Part shown: positions 9,737-19,244 of the stretch, one piece after another
Numbering within the stretch: position 1 is the stretch's first letter
Layout of the letters: each line of letters begins with the position of its first letter
Assembly: GCA_902616725.1 (NCBI GenBank)
Contig: CACMTZ010000005.1
Span: forward strand, 1-64,000
DNA length: 64,000 nt
DNA from: an uncultured Pelagibacteraceae bacterium
GTDB lineage: Bacteria > Pseudomonadota > Alphaproteobacteria > Pelagibacterales > Pelagibacteraceae
Direction: 5' to 3'
Translations under genes and position numbers: made by a program
The notes under the pieces: generated by a model
What the model was told of the DNA's origin: nothing
Database searches by the model: none
The model's input: only the letters and a program-made list of their open reading frames with translations

Positions 9737-11334
9737 GCAAAGAAAGATTATATATATTTGATACCACTCTTAGAGACGGAGCTCAAACCCAGGGTGTTGA
9801 TTTTTCTTTGGAGGACAAAGAAAAAATTGCATTAGCTTTAGATAATTTAGGTGTTGATTATATTGAAGCAGGATGGCCTGGTGCCAATCCAACAGACACA
9901 GAATTTTTTCAAAAAAAACATAATTTTAAAAATTCAAAGTTGACATCATTTGGTATGACCAAAAGATCAGGAAGAAGTGCCGAAAACGATACTGGTTTAT
10001 CAGCACTCATGAACTCAAACACTTCTGCTGTTTGTTTAGTAGGAAAGTCCTGGGATTTTCATGTTGATGTAGCTTTAGGAATAACAAATGATGAAAATTT
10101 AGATAATATTTCTGAAAGTACCAAACATTTTGTAAAATCAAAAAAAGAATTCATGTTTGATGCAGAGCATTTTTTTGATGGTTACAAAGCAAATCCAAAA
10201 TATGCATTGTCTTGTATTAAGGCTGCATATGATCAAGGTGCAAGATGGATTGTTCTATGCGATACAAATGGAGGAACACTGCCTCATGAAGTTACACAAA
10301 TAGTTACTGAAGTTTCTAAAGTTGTTCCAGGAAAAAATCTTGGAATTCATGCACATAATGATACTGGTAACGCAGTTGCAAATTCATTAGCAGCAGTATT
10401 ATCTGGAGTTAGACAAATTCAAGGAACAATCAATGGTTTAGGTGAAAGATGTGGTAATGCAAATTTAATGTCATTAATCCCAACATTTTTTTTGAAAAAA
10501 GATTTTTCATCTCAATTTGAAATAAGTATTAAATCAGAAAATATTAAAAATTTAACTGAATGTTCAAGACTATTAGATGAAATTTTAAACAGAAAACCTA
10601 ATCAGCATCTACCTTATGTTGGTGCAGCAGCATTTTCTCATAAAGGAGGATTACATGTATCCGCTGTGCAAAAGGACCCAAAAACTTATGAACATATTAA
10701 TCCAGAGGAAGTTGGTAATACTAGAAATATTGTTGTTTCAGATCAATCTGGAAAATCAAATATCATATCTAGATTAAAGAGTATCAAAATTAACATTGAG
10801 GAAAGTGATCCAAAAATTAAAAAGTTACTAGATGAAGTCAAGGATCGAGAATTTATTGGTTATAGTTATGATGGGGCTGATGCTTCGTTTGAATTATTAG
10901 CTAGAAGAATTATTGGTGAAATACCAAGGTATATTTCAATTAACGAATATGATGTTTCCGTTAAAAAAAATAAGTCTGGTGAAATAGTTTCTTCTGCAAA
11001 AGCTCAATTAGAAGTAGATGGAGAAAAAATTGTGTGTGAAGGAGAGGGGAATGGACCAGTGAATGCATTAGATAATGCTATTAGGCAGAACGTTGATAGA
11101 CTAGCAAAATATTCAAAATATCTTAAAGATTTAAAACTTGTTGATTATAAAGTAAGAATTTTAAATACAGGAACAGAGGCTGTTACTAGAGTGTCTATTG
11201 AAAGTACAGACTCAAAAGGAAAGAATTGGTTTACTATTGGTGTATCGACAAACATTATTGATGCATCGTTTAAAGCATTAATTGATAGCTTAGATTATAA
11301 ATTATTTAAGGATAATGCTCCTGCTAGTAAATAA
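9733..11334 (+). CDS. cimA: (R)-citramalate synthase
   Basis: Condenses pyruvate with acetyl-CoA, giving a threonine-independent route to 2-oxobutanoate and isoleucine. It belongs to the alpha-isopropylmalate synthase family: DTTLRDGAQ at 10-18 starts the TIM barrel, HAHNDTGNAVANSLAAV holds metal-ligand histidines, and NGLGERCGNANL closes the barrel. A C-terminal LeuA-type regulatory dimerisation domain occupies about residues 380-525, where isoleucine feedback binds in known CimA proteins. The pattern and 533-residue length match the CimA branch rather than LeuA. Substrate choice is from family resemblance. It is coupled to cysS and, by one shared base, to trmJ. Confidence 0.9.
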   Translation: MSKERLYIFDTTLRDGAQTQGVDFSLEDKEKIALALDNLGVDYIEAGWPGANPTDTEFFQKKHNFKNSKLTSFGMTKRSGRSAENDTGLSALMNSNTSAVCLVGKSWDFHVDVALGITNDENLDNISESTKHFVKSKKEFMFDAEHFFDGYKANPKYALSCIKAAYDQGARWIVLCDTNGGTLPHEVTQIVTEVSKVVPGKNLGIHAHNDTGNAVANSLAAVLSGVRQIQGTINGLGERCGNANLMSLIPTFFLKKDFSSQFEISIKSENIKNLTECSRLLDEILNRKPNQHLPYVGAAAFSHKGGLHVSAVQKDPKTYEHINPEEVGNTRNIVVSDQSGKSNIISRLKSIKINIEESDPKIKKLLDEVKDREFIGYSYDGADASFELLARRIIGEIPRYISINEYDVSVKKNKSGEIVSSAKAQLEVDGEKIVCEGEGNGPVNALDNAIRQNVDRLAKYSKYLKDLKLVDYKVRILNTGTEAVTRVSIESTDSKGKNWFTIGVSTNIIDASFKALIDSLDYKLFKDNAPASK

Positions 11335-12047
11335 TGAGTGAAAAAAACATCACTTTTATTTTACATCAACCTCAATTATCAGAAAACATTGGTGCATGTG
11401 CTAGGGCTATAAAAAATTTTAATTTTAAGAAATTAGTTTTAATTAATCCAAAACCCACCTTCCCTAATGATAAAATCTTAGCGACATCTGTCGGAGCAAA
11501 AGACATCATTAATCAAAGTAAAAAACATGATAATTTAGAAAAAGCTTTAGGAAAGATTGATATTTTAATTGCCACTTCAGCAAGATTTAGAAATAAGAAT
11601 ATAAAACATATTAATTTAGAGGATTTAAAAAAGATTAATTTAAAGAAGAGAGTTGGGTTTTTGTTTGGTTCAGAAGCATCAGGATTATCAAATGAGGAGG
11701 TGAGTTATGCAAATTACACTTTACAAATACCTACTAATCCTGATTTCAAATCTTTAAATTTATCTCATAGCTTGATCATAATTGCTCAATATGTAGCCAG
11801 TCTTATCAAATTAAAAAATATTCCGTTTAAAAAATCAAAAAAGGTTAAATCAGCAAGCAAAAAAGAAATTCAGTCAATGTTAGGCCTCTGCATTAAAAAT
11901 TTAGATGAAATAAATTTTTTTAGACCTAAAGAGAAGAGACCAAAAATGCTAGAAAACCTAAGAAACATTTTTTACAAAATGGACTTATCTGATAAAGAAA
12001 CACGTATATTATCTGGTGTATTTGCAAGTTTGGGTAAAAAACGTTGA
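11334..12047 (+). CDS. trmJ: tRNA 2'-O-methyltransferase, TrmJ-type (SpoU family)
   Basis: SPOUT-fold methyltransferase expected to methylate the ribose of residue 32 in tRNA. The N-terminus FILHQPQLSENIGACARAIKN carries motif 1 (Asn and Arg of NIGxxAR). Motif 2 is GFLFGSEASGLSNEE and motif 3 is LNLSHSLIIIAQY, which together form the trefoil knot that binds SAM. At 237 residues with an alpha-helical C-terminal extension it fits TrmJ better than TrmL, which is near 155. The ATG overlaps the cimA stop by one base. The rpsD promoter starts one base after its stop codon. Confidence 0.87.
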   Translation: MSEKNITFILHQPQLSENIGACARAIKNFNFKKLVLINPKPTFPNDKILATSVGAKDIINQSKKHDNLEKALGKIDILIATSARFRNKNIKHINLEDLKKINLKKRVGFLFGSEASGLSNEEVSYANYTLQIPTNPDFKSLNLSHSLIIIAQYVASLIKLKNIPFKKSKKVKSASKKEIQSMLGLCIKNLDEINFFRPKEKRPKMLENLRNIFYKMDLSDKETRILSGVFASLGKKR

Positions 12048-12075
12048 TTGACAAAATAATGAGTAAGTTTATAAA
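12048..12075 (+). promoter_or_regulatory. Predicted sigma70-type promoter for rpsD
   Basis: A consensus -35 TTGACA at 12048-12053 and a -10 TATAAA at 12070-12075 are separated by 16 bases. It begins one base past the trmJ stop codon. Transcription would be expected to start near 12082, only about 6 bases before the rpsD ATG, so the message would be nearly leaderless. No start-site data are available; this is sequence pattern only. Confidence 0.6.
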
Positions 12076-12087
12076 CCCCACTATTAA

Positions 12088-12705
12088 ATGACAAAAAGAT
12101 TAAACTCTAAACATAAAGTTGATAGAAGATTAAAAGTAAATCTTTGGGGAAGACCTAAAAGCCCGTTTAATACAAGAGCCTATGGACCAGGACAACATGG
12201 TCAAACGAAAACTTCAAAACCTTCTGATTATGGAATTCAGTTACAAGCGAAACAAAAACTAAAAGCTTATTATGGAAATATTAATGAGAGACAATTTAGA
12301 AATATTTATAAAAAAGCTAGTATGCTTAAAGGTGACACGAGTGAAAACCTTATTGGTTTATTGGAAAGAAGATTAGATGCAGTGATATATAGGGCAAAGT
12401 TTGCAACTACAATTTTTTCTGCAAGACAATTAATCAACCATGGACATGTAAAAGTAAATGGAAAAAAAGTAAATATTTCTAGTTATTCTGTTAGAGAAGA
12501 AGACACTATAGAAATTAGAGATAAGTCAAAACAACTTGCAATAATCGACATTGCATTAGCCAGTAAAGAAAGAGAAGCTCCAGAATATATTCAAATGGAT
12601 GAAAAAAATAAAAAATTTAAGTTTGTTAGAATTCCAAAATTCGAGGAAGTACCATATCCAGTTGTTATGGAGCCAAATTTAGTAATTGAATATTACTCTA
12701 GATAA
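12088..12705 (+). CDS. rpsD: 30S ribosomal protein S4
   Basis: Primary 16S rRNA-binding protein that nucleates small-subunit assembly. The 205-residue length is typical. It has the N-terminal S4 region with [15 protein letters not shown], then an S4 RNA-binding fold (about residues 95-160) with [20 protein letters not shown] and [15 protein letters not shown]. In many bacteria rpsD sits in the alpha operon with rpoA; here it stands alone behind trmJ with its own strong promoter, an arrangement seen in alphaproteobacteria. The gene converges on grxD with only three bases between the stops and no visible terminator. Confidence 0.97.
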   Translation: MTKRLNSKHKVDRRLKVNLWGRPKSPFNTRAYGPGQHGQTKTSKPSDYGIQLQAKQKLKAYYGNINERQFRNIYKKASMLKGDTSENLIGLLERRLDAVIYRAKFATTIFSARQLINHGHVKVNGKKVNISSYSVREEDTIEIRDKSKQLAIIDIALASKEREAPEYIQMDEKNKKFKFVRIPKFEEVPYPVVMEPNLVIEYYSR

Positions 12706-12708
12706 TAA

Positions 12709-13041
12709 TTATTTTTTATAGTTAATACCTTTATCATCACATACTTTTTTTAATTCTCCGCTCTCATACATTTCTTTGATGATATCACACCCACCTATAA
12801 ATTCTTTTTTGATATAAAGTTGAGGGATTGTTGGCCAATCACTAAAGACTTTTATTCCATCTCTTAAAGATTGATCTTCTAATACATTTACACCCTTAAA
12901 ATTTATTTCTAACATTTTAAGTATATTTGAAACGGTCATTGAAAAACCACATTGTGGTTGATCTGGAGTACCTTTCATAAAAAGGCACACATCATTAGTA
13001 TCAATGTGATTTTGAATTAAATTTTTTGTTTGATCATCCAT
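12709..13041 (-). CDS. grxD: Monothiol glutaredoxin, Grx4 type
   Basis: Iron-sulfur cluster carrier of the CGFS class. The active site CGFS is at residues 31-34, within the stretch KGTPDQPQCGFSMT; WPTIPQLY (glutathione binding) and GGCDIIKEM near the end are also family typical. The length of 110 residues is normal. It is the last gene of the purine/bolA transcription unit, and its start overlaps the bolA stop by one base. Monothiol glutaredoxins bind BolA proteins through a shared [2Fe-2S] cluster, so coupling of the two genes fits a working complex in iron or redox control. Confidence 0.95.
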   Translation of the reverse strand: MDDQTKNLIQNHIDTNDVCLFMKGTPDQPQCGFSMTVSNILKMLEINFKGVNVLEDQSLRDGIKVFSDWPTIPQLYIKKEFIGGCDIIKEMYESGELKKVCDDKGINYKK

Positions 13042-13271
13042 TATTGTTCCTTTGTTTTAATTGCTAGAGCGTGTAGTTCATTTCCCATCTTACCTTTTAA
13101 CGAATTGTAAACCATTTTGTGTTGTTCAATTTTACTTTTACCTGCAAATTGAGAAGAGGTTATAGTCGCTGAATAATGATTACCATCTCCAGCCAGATCT
13201 TGAATATCTATTACAGCATCTGGCATTGCTTCTTTGATATATTTTTCGATTTCTTTTAAATCCATTGCCAT
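13041..13271 (-). CDS. BolA family protein
   Basis: Small (76 residues) BolA/IbaG-like protein. The family helix-turn-strand pattern is visible as DLAGDGNHYSATITSSQF, followed by the conserved HKMVYNSLKGKMGNELHALAIKT stretch with the His that helps ligate the cluster shared with glutaredoxin. An alternative ATG lies two codons in; MAMDLKEIEK uses the first. It sits 3 bases behind purL and overlaps grxD by one base. Known BolA proteins modulate iron-sulfur cluster delivery and transcriptional responses; the exact role here is inferred from the grxD neighbour. Both bolA and ibaG symbols could apply. Confidence 0.93.
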   Translation of the reverse strand: MAMDLKEIEKYIKEAMPDAVIDIQDLAGDGNHYSATITSSQFAGKSKIEQHKMVYNSLKGKMGNELHALAIKTKEQ

Positions 13272-13274
13272 TTT

Positions 13275-15464
13275 TTAACTCATAAACTTTGATAACCAAT
13301 TTGTATAATAAGACTTCAATTCGTCAATTGTAACTTTTGTCTTTTCATTAATAATCATATCGTTTTGTGTGATAATACCTAATTCCTCATGATGCACTGA
13401 GTTTTTGTTTAAAATTTTTGTAACTTCTTTTAAATCGTCCTTATTTACTTCTATTAAATATCTACCTTGATCTTCTGCAAAAAAATACTCAATTTCATTA
13501 ATTAAATTCTTTGACTTACTAATCTTAATTCCCTTATTGCCTTTAATGCACATTTTACTTATAGCAACTAATAGACCTCCTAAAGATATGTCGTGAGCAC
13601 TTTTGACATATCCTTTATCAATTAAATTTAATATTGTTTCTCCATTATTTTTTTCATTAAAAAGATTTACCTCTGGTGGAGGACCATTTTTTTCATCTAA
13701 AATTGTTCTCGCAAATAAACTTTGGTCAATATGTCCTTCAGTTTTACCAATGATTAAAACTAAATTATCAATTTCTTTTAAATCCATCGAAATCATTTTT
13801 GTATAATCTTTGATGAGACCCACTCCACCAATCGAAGGAGTTGGTTTAATCCCAACTTCTTTGGTTTGGTTGTAAAAAGATACATTGCCAGATACCACAG
13901 GGAAATTTAAATATTTACTTGCTTCCCCAATCCCTTGAACACACTCAACAAATTCACCCATGTTCTCTTCTTTTTCAGGACTTCCAAAATTTAAACAATT
14001 GGTGATAGCGATCGGTTTTGCTCCAACAGAAATTAAATTTCTCCAACTTTCAGCAACAACTTGTTTACCTCCTGTTAATGGGTGGGCCCAACAATATACT
14101 GCAGAGGAGTCCACTGATGCTGCTACAGCTTTATTGGTTCCATGTACTCTTACAACACCAGAGTCTCCACCTGGTTTCTGAATAGTGTCACCCATAACTG
14201 TATGATCATATTGTTGCCAGATCCATTCCTTGCTACATATATTCTGATTAGACAAAACCTTCTTAAGCACATCTTTGATTTTTAATTTATTTAAAACTTC
14301 ATTTTTAATTTTATTTTTTTTGGGCAACTTCGATTTTTTCCACTTACGATCATACATTGGAGAATTTTCAACAAGAATATTAACAGGTATTTTTGCTACT
14401 TGCTCTCGATTAAAAAATAATTCAATATTTTTTGAGTTTGTTGTTTTTCCAATGACCGCAAAGTCTAAATTCCATTTATCAAATATTTTTTTTGCAACTT
14501 CCTCTTTGCCATTTTCTAAAACTATCAACATTCTTTCTTGGCTTTCAGATAACATGATTTCATACGGAGTCATTTTAGTCTCTCTGCATGGGACTTTATT
14601 TAAATCAATTTCAATGCCTAAATTTCCTTTTGATGCCATTTCAATACTCGACGAAGTTAGACCAGCAGCTCCCATATCTTGAATGGCAATAATAGAGTCA
14701 CCTGACATCAATTCTAAACATGCCTCTAATAAAAGTTTTTCTGTAAAAGGATCACCAACCTGTACGGTGGGTTTCTTTTCTTCAATCTTTTCATCAAAAC
14801 TAGCTGAAGCCATACTTGCACCATGAATTCCATCTCTACCAGTCTTAGAACCAACGTAAATTACAGGTTTATTTAAACCTGCGGCCTTAGAATAAAAAAT
14901 TTTATTTTTTTTAACTAGGCCAAGTGTCATTGCGTTGACTAAAATGTTTCCATTGTAAGAACTATCAAAAGAAGTTTGTCCAGCTATGGTTGGCACACCC
15001 ATACAATTTCCGTAGCCACCAATACCATGTACAACTCCTCGTAAGAGATTTTTTGTTTTTTTATGTTGTGGAGATCCAAAATGTATCGAATTCAAATTAG
15101 CTATAGGTCTTGCTCCCATTGTAAATACATCTCTCATGATTCCCCCAACACCCGTTGCAGCCCCTTGATATGGTTCAATAAATGAAGGATGATTATGGCT
15201 TTCAATTTTAAAAACGATTGCATCTCCATCTTCAATATCAATAACACCTGCATTTTCTCCTGGACCTTGAATTACTTTTTTTCCTTTGGTTGGTAGTTTT
15301 TTAAGGTGAAGTCGTGACGACTTATATGAACAATGTTCATTCCACATAGCGGAAAAAATTCCAAGTTCAGTAATATTTGGAGTTCTTTTGAGTAACTGAC
15401 AAATTTTTTTATATTCATCAGACTTAAGTCCATGATCTATAGCAATTTGTTCATTAACTTCCAT
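13275..15464 (-). CDS. purL: Phosphoribosylformylglycinamidine synthase, large subunit
   Basis: ATP-dependent amidation of FGAR to FGAM in purine synthesis. At 729 residues it is the small PurL that works with separate PurQ and PurS subunits, as in alphaproteobacteria and Gram-positives, not the 1,300-residue fused form. Features include the N-terminal [20 protein letters not shown], with the catalytic His, and [24 protein letters not shown]. GDxxQMGAAGL-like [15 protein letters not shown] and repeated AIRS-type domains in both halves complete the fold. The start overlaps the purQ stop by one base. It belongs to the purB-purC-purS-purQ-purL run. Confidence 0.97.
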   Translation of the reverse strand: MEVNEQIAIDHGLKSDEYKKICQLLKRTPNITELGIFSAMWNEHCSYKSSRLHLKKLPTKGKKVIQGPGENAGVIDIEDGDAIVFKIESHNHPSFIEPYQGAATGVGGIMRDVFTMGARPIANLNSIHFGSPQHKKTKNLLRGVVHGIGGYGNCMGVPTIAGQTSFDSSYNGNILVNAMTLGLVKKNKIFYSKAAGLNKPVIYVGSKTGRDGIHGASMASASFDEKIEEKKPTVQVGDPFTEKLLLEACLELMSGDSIIAIQDMGAAGLTSSSIEMASKGNLGIEIDLNKVPCRETKMTPYEIMLSESQERMLIVLENGKEEVAKKIFDKWNLDFAVIGKTTNSKNIELFFNREQVAKIPVNILVENSPMYDRKWKKSKLPKKNKIKNEVLNKLKIKDVLKKVLSNQNICSKEWIWQQYDHTVMGDTIQKPGGDSGVVRVHGTNKAVAASVDSSAVYCWAHPLTGGKQVVAESWRNLISVGAKPIAITNCLNFGSPEKEENMGEFVECVQGIGEASKYLNFPVVSGNVSFYNQTKEVGIKPTPSIGGVGLIKDYTKMISMDLKEIDNLVLIIGKTEGHIDQSLFARTILDEKNGPPPEVNLFNEKNNGETILNLIDKGYVKSAHDISLGGLLVAISKMCIKGNKGIKISKSKNLINEIEYFFAEDQGRYLIEVNKDDLKEVTKILNKNSVHHEELGIITQNDMIINEKTKVTIDELKSYYTNWLSKFMS

Positions 15465-16147
15465 TATTTGATATTATTAATAAGGTTTTTGAAAAAAATT
15501 GAGCCATCTTCCCCAGATAAACTTTGGTCTATCATTCTCTCAGGATGGGGCATCATTCCTAATACATTTTTTTCTTTATTAAAAATGCCTGCAATATTTT
15601 TAATTGAACCATTTGGATTATATTGGTCTTCTATTTTGCCTTCTTTATTACAATAATAAATTGCTATTTGATTATTATCCTTAATTTCTTTCAATTGATC
15701 TTTGGTACAAAAATAATTTCCTTCATTATGAGCAATATGAAATTCCAAAATATCTTTATTAAGATTTTTAAAGTAAGTATTTTCTTTGTTGTCTAATTTT
15801 ACAAAGACATTTTTACATATAAACTCCAAATACTTATTTCTTAACAAAACTCCTGGCACTAAACCTGTTTCAACTAGTATTTGAAATCCATTACAAATTC
15901 CCATGACTAATCCTCCAGATTTTGCAAAATTTATCACTGACTGCATAATCTTAGACTTTGATGCCATACTCCCGCATCTCAAGTAATCCCCATACGAAAA
16001 ACCACCTGGAAGTACAACTAAATCACTTTTAGGGAGTTCATTATCATTATGCCAAACCATCTTATTGTTGAACCCAAATTTCTTGAGCGCAACATCCATG
16101 TCTCTATCACAATTTGAGCCAGGAAAAGTTATTACAGATGACTTCAT
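15464..16147 (-). CDS. purQ: Phosphoribosylformylglycinamidine synthase, glutaminase subunit
   Basis: Class I glutamine amidotransferase that feeds ammonia to PurL. The nucleophile is Cys85 in [11 protein letters not shown]; the His/Glu partners are in [10 protein letters not shown] near residues 211-220. The oxyanion-loop stretch [14 protein letters not shown] at 46-59 is typical of PurQ. The length of 227 residues is normal for the stand-alone form. It lies three bases downstream of the purS stop and overlaps purL by one base, so PurS, PurQ and PurL are made together in the order they assemble. Confidence 0.97.
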   Translation of the reverse strand: MKSSVITFPGSNCDRDMDVALKKFGFNNKMVWHNDNELPKSDLVVLPGGFSYGDYLRCGSMASKSKIMQSVINFAKSGGLVMGICNGFQILVETGLVPGVLLRNKYLEFICKNVFVKLDNKENTYFKNLNKDILEFHIAHNEGNYFCTKDQLKEIKDNNQIAIYYCNKEGKIEDQYNPNGSIKNIAGIFNKEKNVLGMMPHPERMIDQSLSGEDGSIFFKNLINNIK

Positions 16148-16150
16148 TAA

Positions 16151-16393
16151 TTATTGTGTTTCAATAATTTTAAAGTTTTCGATTACAAGATTAGCTAAAA
16201 GTTTTTTGCACATTTCTTCTACAACAGCTTTTGCTTTGTTTGGATCATTTTCATTAACATCTATTTCAAAATATTTACCTTGTCTTACTTCACTTATATT
16301 TTCAAAACCCATTCCATCCAATGCTTGATGGATGACTTTACCCTGTGGATCTAAAACATCCTTTTTTAATGTTATTATTGCGGAAACTTTCAT
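16151..16393 (-). CDS. purS: Phosphoribosylformylglycinamidine synthase, PurS subunit
   Basis: Small 80-residue subunit that bridges PurL and PurQ and helps channel ammonia. The family pattern is visible: an N-terminal strand KVSAIITLKKDVLDPQGK, then ALDGMGFENISEVRQGKYFE, and a final helix with the cell-typical lysine-rich run. Its start overlaps the purC stop by four bases (ATGA). PurS accompanies only the small PurL type, which agrees with the 729-residue PurL next door. Confidence 0.95.
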   Translation of the reverse strand: MKVSAIITLKKDVLDPQGKVIHQALDGMGFENISEVRQGKYFEIDVNENDPNKAKAVVEEMCKKLLANLVIENFKIIETQ

Positions 16394-17175
16394 TTACTCT
16401 TTTTTTTTATTGAAGAAAGTTTTGTTACATTAACAGCGGATACATTTGATTGTTCGTGAAGAATACCAAGTCGTTTTGCAACCTCAGTATAAGCTGGTAT
16501 CAAATCTCCTAAATCTTTTCTAAATCTATCTTTATCAAGTTTTTTATCCGTAATTGAGTCCCACAATCTACAAGTATCAGGGCTAATTTCATCTGCTAAA
16601 ATAATCTTATTTTTTCCACTCTCATGAGTGAAGCCAAACTCTACTTTAAAATCTACTAGTTTAATTCCAACACCTCGAAATAAACCAAGTAAAAAATCAT
16701 TCAATCGTTTTAAATTTTCATCAATTAAATCAAGCTGAATAGCGTTAAGCCAATTAAATGCCAGAATGTGTTCTCTACTAATGTTTGGATCACCTAATTT
16801 ATCATCTTTGAGACAATACTCTATTAATGGATATTCAAGTACAGTACCATCCTCAATACCCAATCGTTTTGTGAGAGAACCAGTTGCAATATTTCTTACA
16901 ATGAACTCAATAGGAATAATATCCACAAGTTTTACAAGTTGTTCTCTCATATTTAATCTTTTTACCAAATGATTTTTAATTCCAATTTGATTTAGGTTTG
17001 AGAGTATATGTTCTGAAATTCTATTATTAAGTACACCTTTACCCTCGATAGTACTTTTTTTTTGATTATTAAATGCCGTTGCATCATCTTTGAAATATTG
17101 GATAACAAGATTTTTGTCAGAAGTTGCATAAATAATTTTAGCTTTTCCTTCGTATAGTTTTTTCCCTTTTTTCAT
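16390..17175 (-). CDS. purC: SAICAR synthetase (phosphoribosylaminoimidazole-succinocarboxamide synthase)
   Basis: Joins CAIR and aspartate in purine synthesis. The N-terminus KKLYEGKAKIIYATSDKN is the classic PurC opening. PIEFIVRNIATGSLTKRLGIEDG and the later LVDFKVEFGFTHESG and LADEISPDTCRLWD are the nucleotide and CAIR binding stretches. The length of 261 residues is slightly longer than the usual 235-240, with an added lysine- and serine-rich C-terminal tail. The start overlaps the purB stop by one base and the stop overlaps purS by four. Confidence 0.97.
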   Translation of the reverse strand: MKKGKKLYEGKAKIIYATSDKNLVIQYFKDDATAFNNQKKSTIEGKGVLNNRISEHILSNLNQIGIKNHLVKRLNMREQLVKLVDIIPIEFIVRNIATGSLTKRLGIEDGTVLEYPLIEYCLKDDKLGDPNISREHILAFNWLNAIQLDLIDENLKRLNDFLLGLFRGVGIKLVDFKVEFGFTHESGKNKIILADEISPDTCRLWDSITDKKLDKDRFRKDLGDLIPAYTEVAKRLGILHEQSNVSAVNVTKLSSIKKKSK

Positions 17176-18467
17176 TATTTAATTACTCTCCTAAAAATAA
17201 AATTGACATTTTTCATGTGTTTTGAATAGCTAAATATTGATTTTAATTTCTTTATAGAGATTTTACTCATTATATATCTGTCAGATCGCACTACATCAAA
17301 TAAATTTAAATTTTCAGCAAAACACTTTTTTGAGAAACTTTGAACCATCCGATATGATTTTTCTCTAGTTAATCCAGTTTTTGTAAGTTCAAGCATCAAC
17401 TCTTGTGAAAAAATTAAACCTTTCGTTATATTTAAATTTTCTAACATTTTTTTTGGATAAACAATCATATTATCTAAAACATTTGTTAATCTTACTAAAG
17501 CAAAATCAATAGTTATATTAGCATCTGGGCCGATGTTTCTCTCCACGCTTGAATGTGAAATATCTCTTTCGTGCCATAAGGCTATATTTTCAAGTGCAGG
17601 AATTACTGTACTTCGTACCATTCTTGAAAGACCTGTTAAATTTTCACTCAGGATAGGATTTTTTTTATGTGGCATAGCAGATGAGCCTTTTTGTTTTTTT
17701 GAAAAAAATTCTTGTAGTTCATACACCTCACTCCTTTGTAAATGTCTTATTTCTGTAGCTACTCGCTCGATTGAACCAGCAATAATTCCAAGAACTGAAA
17801 AATAAAAAGCATGTCTATCTCTTGGAATAACTTGAGTTGAAATGGGTTCAGCTTTTAAGCCAAGTTTTTTTGCAACATGTTTTTCTACATTTGGATTTAT
17901 GTTAGCAAATGTTCCGACTGCACCTGAAATAGCACATGTCGAAACTTCATCTATTGCATCGATTAATCTTTTTCTATTTCTTTTAAATTCTGCGTAAAAA
18001 GAGGCAAGTTTTAAACCAAAGGTAATTGGTTCAGCATGTATGCCATGACTTCTTCCCATGCACGGTGTAAATTTGTATCTGTTCGCTTGTCTTTTTAATA
18101 CTTTTAAAATTTGGTCAATGTCTTTGAGAATTATTTTTCCTGATTGAACTAATTGAATATTGAAACTTGTATCTACCACGTCTGATGAGGTCATTCCTTG
18201 GTGAAGATATCTTGCTTTAATTCCAGCTTTTTCTGTTACGGAAGTTAAAAAAGCTATGACATCGTGTTTGACTTGAGATTCAATTTGATGAATTCTTTTA
18301 ACATTAATTCTTGCTTTTTTTCTTACAATTGAAGAAACCCCTTTAGGAATTTGATTTAATTTTTCCATAGCTTGTGCTGCAGCTATCTCTACATCTAACC
18401 AAATTTTGTATTTATTTTCTTCTGACCAAATATCAGTAAGTTCTTTTCTCGAATATCTTTTAATCAT
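17175..18467 (-). CDS. purB: Adenylosuccinate lyase
   Basis: Acts twice in purine synthesis, cleaving fumarate from SAICAR and from adenylosuccinate. The fumarase/aspartase superfamily signature GSSAMPHKKNPI is present near residue 262, with the flexible catalytic serine loop. TSSDVVDTSFNIQL and GRSHGIHAEPITFG supply catalytic and substrate residues. The length of 430 residues matches the bacterial/archaeal short type. It heads the strictly purine part of the operon, three bases downstream of map, and is coupled to purC by one shared base. Confidence 0.97.
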   Translation of the reverse strand: MIKRYSRKELTDIWSEENKYKIWLDVEIAAAQAMEKLNQIPKGVSSIVRKKARINVKRIHQIESQVKHDVIAFLTSVTEKAGIKARYLHQGMTSSDVVDTSFNIQLVQSGKIILKDIDQILKVLKRQANRYKFTPCMGRSHGIHAEPITFGLKLASFYAEFKRNRKRLIDAIDEVSTCAISGAVGTFANINPNVEKHVAKKLGLKAEPISTQVIPRDRHAFYFSVLGIIAGSIERVATEIRHLQRSEVYELQEFFSKKQKGSSAMPHKKNPILSENLTGLSRMVRSTVIPALENIALWHERDISHSSVERNIGPDANITIDFALVRLTNVLDNMIVYPKKMLENLNITKGLIFSQELMLELTKTGLTREKSYRMVQSFSKKCFAENLNLFDVVRSDRYIMSKISIKKLKSIFSYSKHMKNVNFIFRRVIK

Positions 18468-18470
18468 TAA

Positions 18471-19244
18471 TTATAAATATGGAGGCTTTAAATAACCTTT
18501 AGCAGATTCTGTAAAAATTTCATAACCATTTTCTGTTATTCCAACAGTATGTTCAAATTGAGCAGACAAAGATTTATCTTTTGTAACTGCTGTCCAACCA
18601 TCATTAAGCATTTTTGTAGCAAATTTACCTGCATTAATCATAGGCTCGATTGTAAATGTCATTCCTGGTTTTAGTTCCATTCCTGTATTTTTAGTTCCAT
18701 AATGTAAAATATTTGGTGACTCATGAAAAGTTGTGCCTATACCATGTCCACAAAAATCTCTGACAACTGAAAAACCTTTTTCTTCTACATATGTTTGAAT
18801 TTCATGACCAATATCTCCAAGTTTTTTTCCAGGTTTTAAAATCTTTATTGCTCTCATCATTGACTCGTGAGTGACATCTATAAGATTATTTAATTTGACA
18901 GAAGTTTTACCTATACAAAACATTCTACTTGTATCTCCGTAATGATCATTAATTATTGCTGTGACATCCACATTGACCGCATCACCTTCCTCTAAAATTC
19001 TTTCTTCAGAAGGAATTCCATGACATACAACGTGGTTTAATGATGTACACAATGATTTGGCAAAGCCTCTATAATAAAGAGGGGCAGAGTAACCTCCGTT
19101 GTCTCTAATAAATTCGTAACCAAGTTTATCAATTTGTGCAGTTGAAATACCTTCTTTTATATTTTCAGTAAGCATATCTAAGGTCTGAGCGGCAAGTTTT
19201 CCTGCAATTCTCATTTTTTCAAATTTTTCTGAATAATTATTCAT
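18471..19244 (-). CDS. map: Methionine aminopeptidase, type I
   Basis: Removes N-terminal methionine from new proteins. Pita-bread fold of 257 residues with the metal ligands visible: Asp in DAVNVDVTAIIND and HYGDTSRMF, His in FCGHGIGTTFHESP, and Glu in FTIEPMIN and QFEHTVGIT. His in LNHVVCHGIPS is the substrate-binding residue. There is no N-terminal zinc-finger extension, as usual in bacteria. It overlaps the end of sfsA by 8 bases and precedes purB by three, so it is part of the same compact transcription unit. Confidence 0.97.
   Translation of the reverse strand: MNNYSEKFEKMRIAGKLAAQTLDMLTENIKEGISTAQIDKLGYEFIRDNGGYSAPLYYRGFAKSLCTSLNHVVCHGIPSEERILEEGDAVNVDVTAIINDHYGDTSRMFCIGKTSVKLNNLIDVTHESMMRAIKILKPGKKLGDIGHEIQTYVEEKGFSVVRDFCGHGIGTTFHESPNILHYGTKNTGMELKPGMTFTIEPMINAGKFATKMLNDGWTAVTKDKSLSAQFEHTVGITENGYEIFTESAKGYLKPPYL

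Noticed and set aside
14275..14682. 135-codon open frame antisense to purL
   Set aside because: Phe/Leu/Ser-rich shadow of a conserved gene with no recognisable domain or ribosome binding site.
13259..19244. Purine riboswitch or PurR-type operator in the pur cluster
   Set aside because: All junctions are overlaps or gaps of 7 bases or fewer; nothing resembling an aptamer or long palindrome was seen.
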